DNA of 64,000 nucleotides from Rhynchosporium graminicola (GCA_900074885.1 FJUW01000009.1:372001-436000), one strand, 5' to 3'; counted from the stretch's first letter, positions 47,480 through 60,876 are shown. Numbers and translations: made by a program. Notes: a model not told the origin generated them from the letters alone.

Positions 47480-50400
47480 ATAAGCTAGGAGTCTCTATAA
47501 ATAGCCTAATCGATACCGGAGCGAATAGTTATCTATTTATTAATCGTACTCTTACCGGATAACTATCAGGAGCCCTTAGTATTAAAATCGAGCTACTACC
47601 TTATTCTATTCTAATACGTAGTTTCTAATAGTCTATTAGAACTTATATTACTTATTTTATATATTTATACTTTTCTATTAATAGCAAGCGTATTTATAAC
47701 TACCTTTTTATTCTCTTCGATTTAGGATAATAAGATATAATTATTAGTATTAAATAGATACGACGATTTCAGGTTAAGCTAGATACGCTCTACTATAAGC
47801 TACTATAATCGGAACGCTATCTAGCTACTCTTTAATATAATAAGAAGATAATTATAACTTTATTACTTTATAAACCTAGTATTAATCGATCTTACTAAAT
47901 TAATACTAATACATAGGATTTAGCTATAAACTAGCTAAACTAACGCTAATTATACTAAATAATAGCGATATAATATATTAATATATTATCCTTACCTTTT
48001 AACTTATTTCCGCTTATCGCTAAGGAATCCGAACCCTTTTCTGCTCTGATTTTATTAAGAAAAGTACTTACGCTAAAACCCTATTATAAGTACTCCTCTT
48101 AACTTCCGAGGATCTAGAAACTAGTTCTAATTTATTAAATTAGTACTATAGCTTTTTACTTTAATATAAAATATAAAAGTTCTGAATTATTCTTTACTAG
48201 TATCTACGAGATAGACTACCTCTTATAAGACTATCTAAATAGCGACTCTCCTAAGGATCCCGATACTAAACGACTCGTAGCCGAAAAGCTATTAGAATAA
48301 TATTATACTCTTAAGGAAACCTTTTCTAAGTAGGATTCTAATATTCTTCTGCTATATCGCTTATATAATTATAAAATTATTCTAGAAGAACTATTACTTA
48401 ATATATATTCGCTCTTATATTAGTAATCTATAGACGAATTATAAGTAACTAAGGAGTATCTTATAGAGAACTTAGATAAGGGATTCATCGAATCTAGCTA
48501 AAGTCCTTTTATATTACCTATACTATTTATTAAAAAGGCCGATAGAGGACTACGCTTCTATATTAACTATTATAAGCTTAATACGATTACTCGAAAGGAT
48601 TTATACCTAATACCTAAGATTAATAAGCTCTTAACTTATATATCTAAAGTAGTAATCTTTACTAAACTAAATATCCGAGTAATATTTAACTATATCTATA
48701 TAGACCCCGAATCCGAGGAGTATACTACTTTCTGAACCTACTTCAGATCTTATAAATATAAAATACTACCTTTCGGGCTCTATAATAAACCTAGTATATA
48801 CTAGCGATATATAAATAATATACTACTAGACTACTTAGATAATTTCTATATAACTTACTTAGATAATATCCTTATATACTCGGAAACGCTTTAAGAATAT
48901 AAGAAATATATTAAATTAGTACTATAACACTTAATAAATACTAGACTTTAAGTAGATATTAAGAAAAGCGAATTCTATATTACTCGGACTAAATACCTTA
49001 GATATATTATTACTACTAACGGAATCGAGCTAGATCCCGAGAAGGTAGTACTATTAGTAGACTAGAAGTACCCCGAAATAATAATAGCTATAAAATCCTT
49101 CCTAGGATTCTATAAGTTCTACTATTAATTTATTCAGAATTTCAGCCTTATCGCTAAACTTCTCTTAGTACTTACTTAGCCTATAGTACTATAGAATTTC
49201 ACTAATAATTATAAGAAGTCCTTGGACGATTTATATTAATAGCTACTATTAGTATAGAAACTATATTATTTCGACTCTAAATTATAAACTAAACTAGAAA
49301 CTAATACTTCTAATAATATAATAGCTAGAGTTATCTCCTAATTATATAAAGATAACTAATAGTATCTAATTAGATTCTACTCCTATATTCTTAATAAATA
49401 TAAACTAAACTAAGAGATCTATAATAAGAAGCTATATGCTATTATTAAGTCTTTCCGAAAATAAAGACTAGAACTTATATCTCTATAACGCTATACTAGT
49501 ATATATACGGACTATCGATCCTTAGAATACTTTATAACTACTAAAGTCCTAACTAGTAAGTAAGCTAGATAAATAGAATTCCTTTCCGAATTTAACTTTT
49601 AAATTATATATATACTTAGTAAAGATAACGCTAAAGCTAATATCTTTAGCTATAAGGAATAAGATCTAAGGATATAGGAATAATAGAAATAAGATAATAG
49701 ATCTCGGGTTTTACTATCTCTAGATTACCTAGACCTTAAGATTAATATAGAACTAGCTAAGTATTATATCGATTAAATTAGTTATATATACTTAATATCG
49801 CTAAAGACTAATACGCTACCGGAACTTATACGTAATTCCTTTAATTTAATCCAGAAGCTATACTAATTTAACTAAGAATTATTCTCTAATAAACGGAATA
49901 TATTAAGAGATAGCTATATTATTAATAATAGTTTACTACTTTATAATAGTTATCTATACGTATAACGCTATACCCTATTATATACTTATTTAATTAGCGA
50001 AGTCCACGATTAAGTTTCCTCTACTTATCTAAATACTTATAAGACTACTAAAATAATTTCTACTTATTACTACTAAAAAGGACTTATATTAGATATAAAA
50101 TAATATACTTATAATTACTACTCTTATTAGTACTCTTATCCGAAGTAAACAAAATAATAAGGATTCCTATACTTATTACTAGTACTTAGCTACCTTATAT
50201 AATACTTAGCTATAGATTTTAAGGACTTCCCGCCTAATAACTAAGGATTTAATAGGATATTAGTATTTATCGATTACCTAAGGAAAGACTCTATATCGAT
50301 ACTATACTATTATAATATCGATACCCGCGGGATAGCGATATTATTTATCTAATAGATATATCGTTTTAGATATACTCCTAAGTTAATTATATCTAACTAA

Positions 50401-50900
50401 GGAGCTTAGTTAGTCTTATCCTTCTAGTAAGAGTTTTACTATATAATTAGAGTTAAGGTTAAGCTCTCTACTTCCTTCTACTAGTAAACTAATAAATAAA
50501 TAGAAATTATAAATTAGTATATTAACTAATGCTTTAAACTCTTTATTAATTACTACTAGAGTAACTAAAGCGAACTACTACTAATAATAGACCGCGCTTA
50601 AGTAACCTTACCTTACGACTCTATTAGTATAGCGCTATATACTTTTAAATATAATATACTACTACGGAATAGCTAGGATTAGAAGTAACTTACCGGATTA
50701 ATACCGTAAGAGAAGCTTAACTATACTAATACTAAATCCCTAGCTAAATATACTAAATCTGCTATTAAAGTTATAAAAGCTAATATACTAGCTACCTAGT
50801 ATAAGATAAGCGCTATAACTGACCCGAAACAGTATAATATTAACTAGGAAGTTAGAGATAAGGTATTTCTCTCTATAAGGAACCTTAAGAATTACTAGCT
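47480..50900 (+). pseudogene. Broken pol of A2 (protease, RT, RNase H, integrase)
   Basis: The protease motif is near 47.51 kb. RT segments follow: ILFIKKADRGLRFYINYYKL, IFTKLNIRVIFNYI and LPFGLYNKP. The catalytic YxDD box reads YLDN at 48856-48867, so an active-site Asp is lost. RNase H and an integrase with a downstream LLPFGL-independent chromatin-binding-like tail (EVRDKVFLSIRNLKNY) continue to about 50.9 kb. In-frame stops occur throughout. Confidence 0.8.
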
Positions 50901-51384
50901 AAGTAAGAAGCTATCTAGTCTCTAAGTAAGACTATACTAAGTCTTAGCTAAGATCAGATACTCTTATAAGCTAGATTTACCTCCAGGATCTTCTATATAT
51001 AATATATTCGCTCCCGAATTACTTTTTAAGGACCCGGACGACTTATTACTAAGCTAAGAGTTATTAAACCTACTCCTAGAGGTTATCGCTACTTAAGAAG
51101 AGTAAGAGTTATAAGATATACTCGCTATATAGCTCCTAAGAGGTAATCTGAAGTATTAAGTTAGCTAGCTAAGCTACGACCCGGACCTAACTTAATATAA
51201 CGCTTCCGACTTAATAAGTACTCTATATAAGCTTAGAGACTTCTATATTACTAACTTAAGTAAACCTAGACTTCCGCGTAAACTAGATTAGTAGATTAAG
51301 GCCTAAGAAGATAGAATAGATAACTATAGTTACTTAGAGAATAATAAGCTATTATAATTACTAGTATTAGAATTTATTACTAAG

Positions 51385-52400
51385 AATAATCCCCTAATTA
51401 TACTTTATAATAACGCTATATCTAAAACTTTACTTCTTTAATTACTTCTACTTTACTAGCTTTCTTTCCTAAGTCCTCTAGAGCTTCTAGTAAATCTAGA
51501 ATATCTAGAACTAGAACTACTATATCTAACTCCTTACTTAAATCTACTAATATAGCTTTAGTAGTAAACTAAGTATAATAGCTAATTCTATAGGCTTTCT
51601 TCTTTAGAGAGAGTCCGGGAGTATCTAGATCTAATACTATCTCTGAACTAGAAAGCAAATTCCTCTTTCCCTTAGTATTAGATATTATAGCTTTAAATAT
51701 AGCTTTCTTCGCAAATTCCTATATAATACTATTTAATTCCTTTATCTACTTTAATATTATTTTAGCTATTAACTTAGACTTCACTAAATCGACTATTAGA
51801 AGATCTAAATCCTATATCGCGTTAGTATTATACTAGTATCTAAGGGTTTAAGATCGCAACTTACTACTTTAATAAACTCTAACTCCTTAAATACCTTCTC
51901 TATAGAACGCCTTAAAGCTTAAGTCTCTACTAATTATATAATAGTAATCTCTAACGTAGTAGTAAGAGTAGTAGATTTCGCGAGATAATAGATCCGATTA
52001 ATAGCCTTATAAGTAGCTATAATACTACCCCGATTTAGCTCCGCGTCTTTAGCTTTACTACTAAGAAGTAAACCGGATAAAATAGTATACTTTATATTAA
52101 TATAGTTAAGTAACTATAACGCGTTAGTATATATAACTACGTTTATATCTAAGTAACTTATATACTTATAACTACTCTTTAACGCTAAATAATACTTATA
52201 AAGCTTAGAGTTAAGCTTATTAAATAAGTATAAGAGTTCTAAAACAGGAATATTATTATACTTTATCTTAAGGAAAGCGCGAATATATCGTAAGTAATAT
52301 ATATAATACGCTACCGAAAGAGCACCGGCAGGAACTAGTAAAAGCACTATAAGAGTTAGCGTTATAGATCTATGAAACCCTTATACTATACTTAAAACTA
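51385..52400 (-). pseudogene. Antisense extra frame of A2, broken
   Basis: Minus-strand counterpart of 39868-40866. Its longest stop-free piece is 52114-52347 (77 codons, starting LLLVPAGALSVAYYI, with RAFLKIKYNNIPVLELLYLF). Beyond a stop the same frame continues into the conserved segments LSGLLPSSKAKDAELNRGS and, further on, DLDTPGPSLK-like sequence. A second image lies at about 54264-55279. Confidence 0.55.
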
Positions 52401-52877
52401 TCTCTAAAACTAAGAATAAGAAACTTACTTATATTAAGAGAAGAGTTAATTAGGTCGATTAATATATAAGATTATAGTAGACTACTATAGTAGTTAGTAA
52501 TAATACTTACTCTAGGAGCTATATCGTAATCTAAGGAGAGTAAACTTATAAGTTAAAGTAGTTATTATAGTTAAAAAGGAAAGGCTCTAATATTAATAAA
52601 CCCCTTCCTTTATATACCCTACGCTCTACTTAAACTCGACTCTTACTGTAAACAGATAAAGTAAATACTACTTACCGCCTGATTTAGAAGCTATAATTAA
52701 TATAGTACTATTATAGCGATATAACTAGTTAGAACCTAATAAAGAATTTACTACTACTAAAGAGCAGCTAGCGCTTATTACGCGAATATCGACGAAAATA
52801 GTTATAATAAAGACTAATTCTAGTATAAACTATAACCTTCCGAGCTTAGGGTTAAGCTCTTCTTAGGAGGGGGGTAA

Positions 52878-53144
52878 TATAATAATAGCTCACCTGAATA
52901 TTATATAAGAAGAAAGATAGATAATAGGGCCTAAGTTCACAGGTATCCCAGCAGAACTAGTATCCGACCCGGTATAGTATTAGACTAGTACCGGTATATA
53001 TATATAAAGTACTTTATACTCTATCTCTCTTCTTCTTCCTTCCTTATCTTTTTGTTTCCTTCGTAGTAGACTATATAAGATCGCTCTTAGCCTCCCTACT
53101 CGTTTATTCTTACTTATATACCGCCTTAAGTCTTATGTCGTTAC
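52878..53144 (+). repeat. 3' LTR of A2
   Basis: 267 bases; it ends GTCGTTACA, unmutated, next to the duplication ATCGA. Preceded by the polypurine tract at about 52863-52877. Confidence 0.88.
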
Positions 53145-53967
53145 AATCGATTAATACTAAGTTTATAAGGCAGTAGAGTTATAATTATCTCCTTATTATA
53201 TTAGAAAGTAGCTAGATAGTATTCCAGCTATAGAAGCTTATAATAAAGCGTATCTAGCTTAACCTGAAATCGTTATATCTATTTAATACTAATAATTATA
53301 TCTTATTATCCTAAATCGAGGAGAATAAAAGGGCAGTTATAAATACGCTTACTATTAATAGAAAAGTATAAACGTATAAAATAGATAATATAAGTTCTAA
53401 TAGACTATTAGAACTTATATATTAGAATAGAATAAAGTAGTAGCTCGATTTTAATACTAAGGGCCCCTAATAATCGTCTAGTAAGAGTACGATTAATAAA
53501 TAGATAACTATTCGCTCTAGTATTAATTAAGCTACTTATAGAGACTCTTAGCCTATTTATACTAACTATAGTCAGGTATATAAATTACTTACTTCTTATT
53601 AGGGAGTTAAGGTCTAGATTAGAGAGATTATACTTATATAGACCTAAGAAAGAGTTTTTACCTAGGCTTTATTATTTCCCTTTAGTATTAGTCCAGATTC
53701 AGAGAGTATATCTTCTATTACTTCCTTAGTTACTTAATCCTCTTTTAGAAATTCGTTAATTAATTAAACCTTAAGCGAGTTAGAGTAGTCTAGCTTAATA
53801 TAACTAAGCTATTTATAACTATAATACCTAGGGGGTTCTCTAGTCGAGGTAATAAGGCGTTTTAGCGCGAAAGGAGTACTAGATTATACTAAGGTAGAAG
53901 TATATACGTATAGTATAAGAGTAGTTTATTAAGGGGCTAAGCTTAGGGACTAGTAAGGAGTAGAACN

Positions 53968-56845
53968 CTACTTAAGAAGAGTAAGAGTTATAAGATATAC
54001 TCGCTATATAGCTCCTAAGAGGTAATCTGAAGTATTAAGTTAGCTAGCTAAGCTACGACCCGGACCTAACTTAATATAACGCTTCCGACTTAATAAGTAC
54101 TCTATATAAGCTTAGAGACTTCTATATTACTAACTTAAGTAAACCTAGACTTCCGCGTAAACTAGATTAGTAGATTAAGGCCTAAGAAGATAGAATAGAT
54201 AACTATAGTTACTTAGAGAATAATAAGCTATTATAATTACTAGTATTAGAATTTATTACTAAGAATAATCCCCTAATTATACTTTATAATAACGCTATAT
54301 CTAAAACTTTACTTCTTTAATTACTTCTACTTTACTAGCTTTCTTTCCTAAGTCCTCTAGAGCTTCTAGTAAATCTAGAATATCTAGAACTAGAACTACT
54401 ATATCTAACTCCTTACTTAAATCTACTAATATAGCTTTAGTAGTAAACTAAGTATAATAGCTAATTCTATAGGCTTTCTTCTTTAGAGAGAGTCCGGGAG
54501 TATCTAGATCTAATACTATCTCTGAACTAGAAAGCAAATTCCTCTTTCCCTTAGTATTAGATATTATAGCTTTAAATATAGCTTTCTTCGCAAATTCCTA
54601 TATAATACTATTTAATTCCTTTATCTACTTTAATATTATTTTAGCTATTAACTTAGACTTCACTAAATCGACTATTAGAAGATCTAAATCCTATATCGCG
54701 TTAGTATTATACTAGTATCTAAGGGTTTAAGATCGCAACTTACTACTTTAATAAACTCTAACTCCTTAAATACCTTCTCTATAGAACGCCTTAAAGCTTA
54801 AGTCTCTACTAATTATATAATAGTAATCTCTAACGTAGTAGTAAGAGTAGTAGATTTCGCGAGATAATAGATCCGATTAATAGCCTTATAAGTAGCTATA
54901 ATACTACCCCGATTTAGCTCCGCGTCTTTAGCTTTACTACTAAGAAGTAAACCGGATAAAATAGTATACTTTATATTAATATAGTTAAGTAACTATAACG
55001 CGTTAGTATATATAACTACGTTTATATCTAAGTAACTTATATACTTATAACTACTCTTTAACGCTAAATAATACTTATAAAGCTTAGAGTTAAGCTTATT
55101 AAATAAGTATAAGAGTTCTAAAACAGGAATATTATTATACTTTATCTTAAGGAAAGCGCGAATATATCGTAAGTAATATATATAATACGCTACCGAAAGA
55201 GCACCGGCAGGAACTAGTAAAAGCACTATAAGAGTTAGCGTTATAGATCTATGAAACCCTTATACTATACTTAAAACTATCTCTAAAACTAAGAATAAGA
55301 AACTTACTTATATTAAGAGAAGAGTTAATTAGGTCGATTAATATATAAGATTATAGTAGACTACTATAGTAGTTAGTAATAATACTTACTCTAGGAGCTA
55401 TATCGTAATCTAAGGAGAGTAAACTTATAAGTTAAAGTAGTTATTATAGTTAAAAAGGAAAGGCTCTAATATTAATAAACCCCTTCCTTTATATACCCTA
55501 CGCTCTACTTAAACTCGACTCTTACTGTAAACAGATAAAGTAAATACTACTTACCGCCTGATTTAGAAGCTATAATTAATATAGTACTATTATAGCGATA
55601 TAACTAGTTAGAACCTAATAAAGAATTTACTACTACTAAAGAGCAGCTAGCGCTTATTACGCGAATATCGACGAAAATAGTTATAATAAAGACTAATTCT
55701 AGTATAAACTATAACCTTCCGAGCTTAGGGTTAAGCTCTTCTTAGGAGGGGGGTAATATAATAATAGCTCACCTGAATATTATATAAGAAGAAAGATAGA
55801 TAATAGGGCCTAAGTTCACAGGTATCCCAGCAGAACTAGTATCCGACCCGGTATAGTATTAGACTAGTACCGGTATATATATATAAAGTACTTTATACTC
55901 TATCTCTCTTCTTCTTCCTTCCTTATCTTTTTGTTTCCTTCGTAGTAGACTATATAAGATCGCTCTTAGCCTCCCTACTCGTTTATTCTTACTTATATAC
56001 CGCCTTAAGTCTTATGTCGTTACAATCGATTAATACTAAGTTTATAAGGCAGTAGAGTTATAATTATCTCCTTATTATATTAGAAAGTAGCTAGATAGTA
56101 TTCCAGCTATAGAAGCTTATAATAAAGCGTATCTAGCTTAACCTGAAATCGTTATATCTATTTAATACTAATAATTATATCTTATTATCCTAAATCGAGG
56201 AGAATAAAAGGGCAGTTATAAATACGCTTACTATTAATAGAAAAGTATAAACGTATAAAATAGATAATATAAGTTCTAATAGACTATTAGAACTTATATA
56301 TTAGAATAGAATAAAGTAGTAGCTCGATTTTAATACTAAGGGCCCCTAATAATCGTCTAGTAAGAGTACGATTAATAAATAGATAACTATTCGCTCTAGT
56401 ATTAATTAAGCTACTTATAGAGACTCTTAGCCTATTTATACTAACTATAGTCAGGTATATAAATTACTTACTTCTTATTAGGGAGTTAAGGTCTAGATTA
56501 GAGAGATTATACTTATATAGACCTAAGAAAGAGTTTTTACCTAGGCTTTATTATTTCCCTTTAGTATTAGTCCAGATTCAGAGAGTATATCTTCTATTAC
56601 TTCCTTAGTTACTTAATCCTCTTTTAGAAATTCGTTAATTAATTAAACCTTAAGCGAGTTAGAGTAGTCTAGCTTAATATAACTAAGCTATTTATAACTA
56701 TAATACCTAGGGGGTTCTCTAGTCGAGGTAATAAGGCGTTTTAGCGCGAAAGGAGTACTAGATTATACTAAGGTAGAAGTATATACGTATAGTATAAGAG
56801 TAGTTTATTAAGGGGCTAAGCTTAGGGACTAGTAAGGAGTAGAAC
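53968..56845. repeat. Right copy of 2.88-kb duplication
   Basis: Repeats 51089-53966, including a second image of the A2 3' LTR (55757-56023) and of the antisense frame, then continues into A1 gag. Most likely one genomic locus represented twice. Confidence 0.88.
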
Positions 56846-58278
56846 TAGTAGAAGTCGTAGTAATAATAGTAAGCTTATAGTACTATACCTAGGTAGTAGC
56901 TTTCTCAGGATAAGTACGTTCTAAGTTATAGCGATATTTAGTATTAAAAGAAAATAAGGATCTAACTATAGAAGTATAATCCTTATTCTATATTAGTTTA
57001 ATAATAAGAGTTAAAGCGCGTAAAGATAATATAATCTTATCTTATATATAGAAGAACTACTCCTTCTTTTTAACTTTACTTTAGATAGTAGCACTTTAAA
57101 ATCAACTACGAAACTCAGCGAAAGTCTCGCGTATATAGCTAAGTTATTATATTTCTAAGTAATAGAAAGTATTATAATAATTATCTTCTTCTAAACTAGT
57201 AAGGAAGTTCTTTTCTAATAAGGAGATTATTTTATCGCTAGTCTTAAACTCGTTAGTAAGGTACTAAGGCATAAGATACTCCTTAGCTAATCTAATAACT
57301 AGTCCCTATACGAGAACGCGCTAGGAGAAGTCTATAAAGTAATAGTTAGCGTTTATAGCTAGCTAGTCTCGTATCGATACTTTCTATTAAAAGAAAGTAA
57401 AGTCTAACCTATTATCTAGGAGCAGGATCTTCTTAGTAAGATAAGACTTCCTAAGGTATAACTCTATCGATTCGGCGCTAAGGGAAAGAGATAGTTTATT
57501 AGGAATAGTATCCTCTCTCTTAGTACTACGTATTAGAATAGAGTTTATTAGCTTATTAAACTCTACTATACGTAGAGATTATAGTATTAGTTCTAGTAGG
57601 AGAGTCGAAGATAAGTAAAGGACTCTTATAAGGAACTTATCTTATATAGAGATTAGTTTATCTATAGTATCTTCTAGAGAGTTATTCTTCTCCTCTTAGT
57701 CTACTAATTATTATAAAAGGGAATAGATCAGGTTCGAGTTACTTATAATAGTAAGAGTACTTAGCGATTATACTCCTAGTGAATTTCGCTTTTATTTTCC
57801 TTTCTCTCTTAGTTAGTACTTCCTTAATAAAGTATTAATATTCTCTAGAGTAAGAGATATTTAAAGTAAGGAAGAGTATAATAGATTAGGTTCGGAAGTA
57901 GAGTAGGAGAAGTCGCGTTAAGTCCCTCTAGAACTAGAGGAGTCTCTAGTTTATTAGTTAAGAGCTATTCCGGTAGCTTAAAAAGGAGTATATTAAAGCT
58001 ATTTTAGTAGTAATATATAGAGGTTAAAGTTCCGGGGTATTTATTATACTTTCTTCAAAATCTATCTATAATTCCTTTATACTAAGAGAGTTATTAAAAG
58101 AGTATTAGCGAAGACCTCTTCTATTATACTATTTATAATAAGCTAAATTAAACCTTAATTTATAGTTATCCGAGAGATCTTTAGTATCTCGGCTATATGC
58201 GAGTAGTTATCGAATAACTAACTTAATAATAAGATATTATAGTAAGCTATCTCTAGTTATCTTAATCTTTTTATTTAA
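56846..58278 (-). pseudogene. Broken gag of A1
   Basis: Minus-strand equivalent of A2's 45.6-47.1 kb; the segment near 57.0-57.2 kb is the complement of A2 at about 46.8-46.95 kb. Riddled with stops. Confidence 0.7.
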
Positions 58279-58546
58279 TATAATAATATAAGACTTAAAG
58301 TAGTATATAAATAAGAATAAATAAGTAGAGAGGCTAAGAGCGATCTTATATAATCTACTATAAAGAAAATAAAAAGATAAGGAAAGAAGAAGAAGAGAGA
58401 TAAAGTATAAAGTATCTTATATATATATACTAGTACTAGTCTGATACTATACCGGGTTAGATACTAGTTCTGCTAAGATACCTATGAACTTAGGCCCTAT
58501 TATCTATCCTTCTTCTCATATGATATTCAAGTGAGCTATCGTTATA
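58279..58546 (-). repeat. LTR of A1 (5' LTR in element orientation)
   Basis: 268 bases, complement of the family LTR, followed by the target-site duplication TAAGT (58547-58551). Confidence 0.88.
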
Positions 58547-58551
58547 TAAGT

Positions 58552-60876
58552 ACTCCTAGAAGTCTATCTTAATAACTCCCCTAGAGACTAAGAATATCTC
58601 CTTCTAATATTATAACTCCTAAACCCATATATTAGAACTCTATAATCTATAACCTTAAACCTTCTATTACTATTATTAAACTCCCTATTCTAGCTACTAT
58701 ATACCTAGTATAGAATCTCTCTCTATAACCTTAATTCTCCTACTTATCCTAAGCTTAACTAGTAGAGAATATCTGCCCTTCTTAGCTCTAAGATTCTAGT
58801 AAGATAGTAATCTCTCTTCTTATCTATTAACTAAGTATAAGTTCCGCAGATAAAAAAGCTTAAGCTAATCGATATAAAAGTAGCGGAGTATAAGTATTCT
58901 ATTAAATCTATTATAAGATATGAGATTTACCGTGTTTACCCCTAAGTCTAGAGATAATAAAAGGACCTCTCTAGCTAGGTCTTAACTTTTGACTTACTAT
59001 AGTATAATCGTAAAGTATAACTATAGATCTAATTCTAGGACCTTATCTTCTATAAGCTCTTAAATCATATAGTTCTTTCCTTCTTATTCTCTCTAGGTAT
59101 AAGGCTATATCTACTTGCTCTAACTTAGTAGCCTGAGCCCTAATATACTCTAATACTCTATCTCCTTATTCTTCGTTTTCTTTATTATCTACGCCCTAAA
59201 GTATATTAGGGAATCCTTAGATATCTAGCTCTTAATAGATAGCTCTAATATAATAAGCTGGAAAGGTAAGGTCTACTTTAGACCTTAGCTAATACTTATA
59301 GTATATATAAAAGGGTAAGTACCTAAGGAACTTAATCTCCCTTAAGTTTATCTTAAATACGACCTTCTGAAGCTTAATAGTATAATTAAGCCTAGTCTTA
59401 CTTATAGCTTACTATACTAAGTCTATAGCTTTCTCTACTATACTAGTAGATTTCTTGGAGGCTAAGGGTAAGTTAAGCTATAATATACCTTTCTTATTAA
59501 TATAGCTTCGGATCTCTTCTCTAAAGTGACTTCCTAGATCTATATAGAAGCTAATAAGTACCCTGTCTGACTCGAAAAGTAAGTCTAAGCTACTCTTTAT
59601 ATACTCTGAATCTGCAGAGGCATATAGAAAGGCCTAAATAAGGCGAGAGAAGTAGTCTATAATAATAAGGAGATACTTAAAACCTTTAGGTAGCTATATA
59701 AAAGGGCCGCAGAAATCTGCCCTAAGTAACTCTATAGGTATAGAGATAATAATCTGAGAGAGTAGTACTAATCTTTATACTAGTTTATATTTTGCGTATT
59801 AAAGATAGCCTGCGATATATAAAGTAATATCTTTAGTAAGTATAAGCTAGTAGACGCTTTTAAGTTTTCTAGTTATAATAATTAAAGTAAAATATCTACT
59901 TTCGTTATAAGCTTTTACTAAAGCCTTCGTAACTTATCCTAGTACTAGATAATATTTATATACTCCTCTCTACTTATACTATAATACCTTATACTCCTAC
60001 TTATATTTCTTATATCGGAGCTCTAGGGACCTCTTCTATACTCTATTAGCGCCTTCTAGGTAAGTACTATAGATCAGGAACTTAATAATATCTTTATACT
60101 AGTATATGGCCTCGTAAGCTTCAGAAGAGGATATTATCTCGACTATTACTAGCTTTAATATCTAGTATATCTCTATATTTGGGGCTTTAAATAACTCTAA
60201 TAGAGGAGTATCCTCTAGGACTTATAGGCCGGTAAAAGGTGAACTTAACTATAAGGTTATAGCTTAATATCTTTCTCCTACTGTATATAAGGTAGCTATA
60301 AAACCTAAATCTTCCTCCTTACTTCTAGCTTATTTCTTAATATTATTAATCTTAAATATTCCCTTAATAACTTTAAGCTTCTAGTTATTAGCTTTCTTAG
60401 AAGTAATCTCTAATTCTTTTAGTAGATCTTTATATCTACTAATTCCGTCTTTCTATCTCTAAATAAGTTTAGTAGTAGTCTACTACTCTTCTCTAAACCT
60501 TATTATATTCAGTCTATCGTAATTATCTCTCCGGAAAATAGTACGTAATAAAGTATCTGCAGTCTTATTTCTGCTACCGGTAATATAGTGAATCCGTATA
60601 TTTAATAACCTTAGCTCTGAAGCCTACTTAGTATAAATTCCTTCTTAGAGCGCTAAGGAGTCCAGAAAGTGAGTAAGTAGCTAGTAATCTATATAGATTA
60701 TTCCTAGCTTATCTTCTCGTAATATATAATAGTATTTATAACTGAACTCTATGATAGAAAGCAGCTCGCGTTTATAAGTTCTATAATTTCTCTAGGCCTT
60801 AGAGAATATGAAACTATCGAAAAGGATTAGTATTATCTTCTTCTCTTCCTCCTTAGATTATATAATATAATATCCT
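58552..60876 (-). mobile_element. Fragment of a different Gypsy-type element (RNase H to integrase)
   Basis: On the minus strand the right end reads as RNase H (YKRELLSIIEF, LRLLNIRIHYITGSRNKTAD), followed leftwards by integrase (ELLRADFCGPF, then IDLGSHF where SDNGSHF is usual) and a C-terminal domain (SQKLRPS...RGPFIISRLRGKHG). It does not match the A-family pol. It is cut at the right by A3 and at the left by A1, and its 3' end may continue at 38.84-39.10 kb. Confidence 0.7.

Larger units (their letters stand above)
45369..53144 (+). mobile_element. Gypsy-type LTR retrotransposon A2 (dead), nested in A1
   Basis: Plus-oriented copy of the same family with LTRs 45369-45636 and 52878-53144, flanked by ATCGA at 45364-45368 and 53145-53149. 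The sequences on either side are adjacent parts of A1's protease region, which proves nesting. Order: LTR, gag with a decayed CCHC knuckle near 47.2 kb, aspartic protease (LIDTGANSYLFINRTL, about 47.51-47.56 kb), reverse transcriptase (about 48.4-49.0 kb), RNase H (about 49.2-49.6 kb), integrase (about 50.0-50.9 kb), antisense extra frame, polypurine tract AGGAGGGGGG, LTR. The order protease-RT-RNase H-integrase defines Gypsy/Ty3. A second image of its right end (53968-56023) is probably an assembly duplicate. Confidence 0.9.
51089..53966. repeat. Left copy of 2.88-kb duplication flanking N at 53967
   Basis: 2,878 bases repeated at 53968-56845 (offset 2879). It spans the end of A2 pol, the antisense frame, the 3' LTR, the target-site duplication and part of A1. 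Every stretch I compared was identical. Confidence 0.88.
39105..58546 (-). mobile_element. Gypsy-type LTR retrotransposon A1 (dead), split by nested copy A2
   Basis: Minus-oriented element with LTRs at 39105-39372 and 58279-58546, each 268 bases, and identical flanks TAAGT at 39100-39104 and 58547-58551, a five-base target-site duplication. Reading leftwards from the right LTR come gag, then a protease region, then the nested plus-strand copy A2 (from 45,369). To the left of A2 the element continues with RNase H/RT and integrase regions, an antisense extra frame, a polypurine tract and the other LTR. Stops interrupt every frame. The apparent length is inflated by A2 and by two gap-associated duplications. 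Confidence 0.88.

Noticed and set aside
54993..55226. A second copy of the 77-codon antisense frame as an independent gene
   Set aside because: It is the exact image of 52114-52347 within the gap-associated duplication, so it is not independent evidence.
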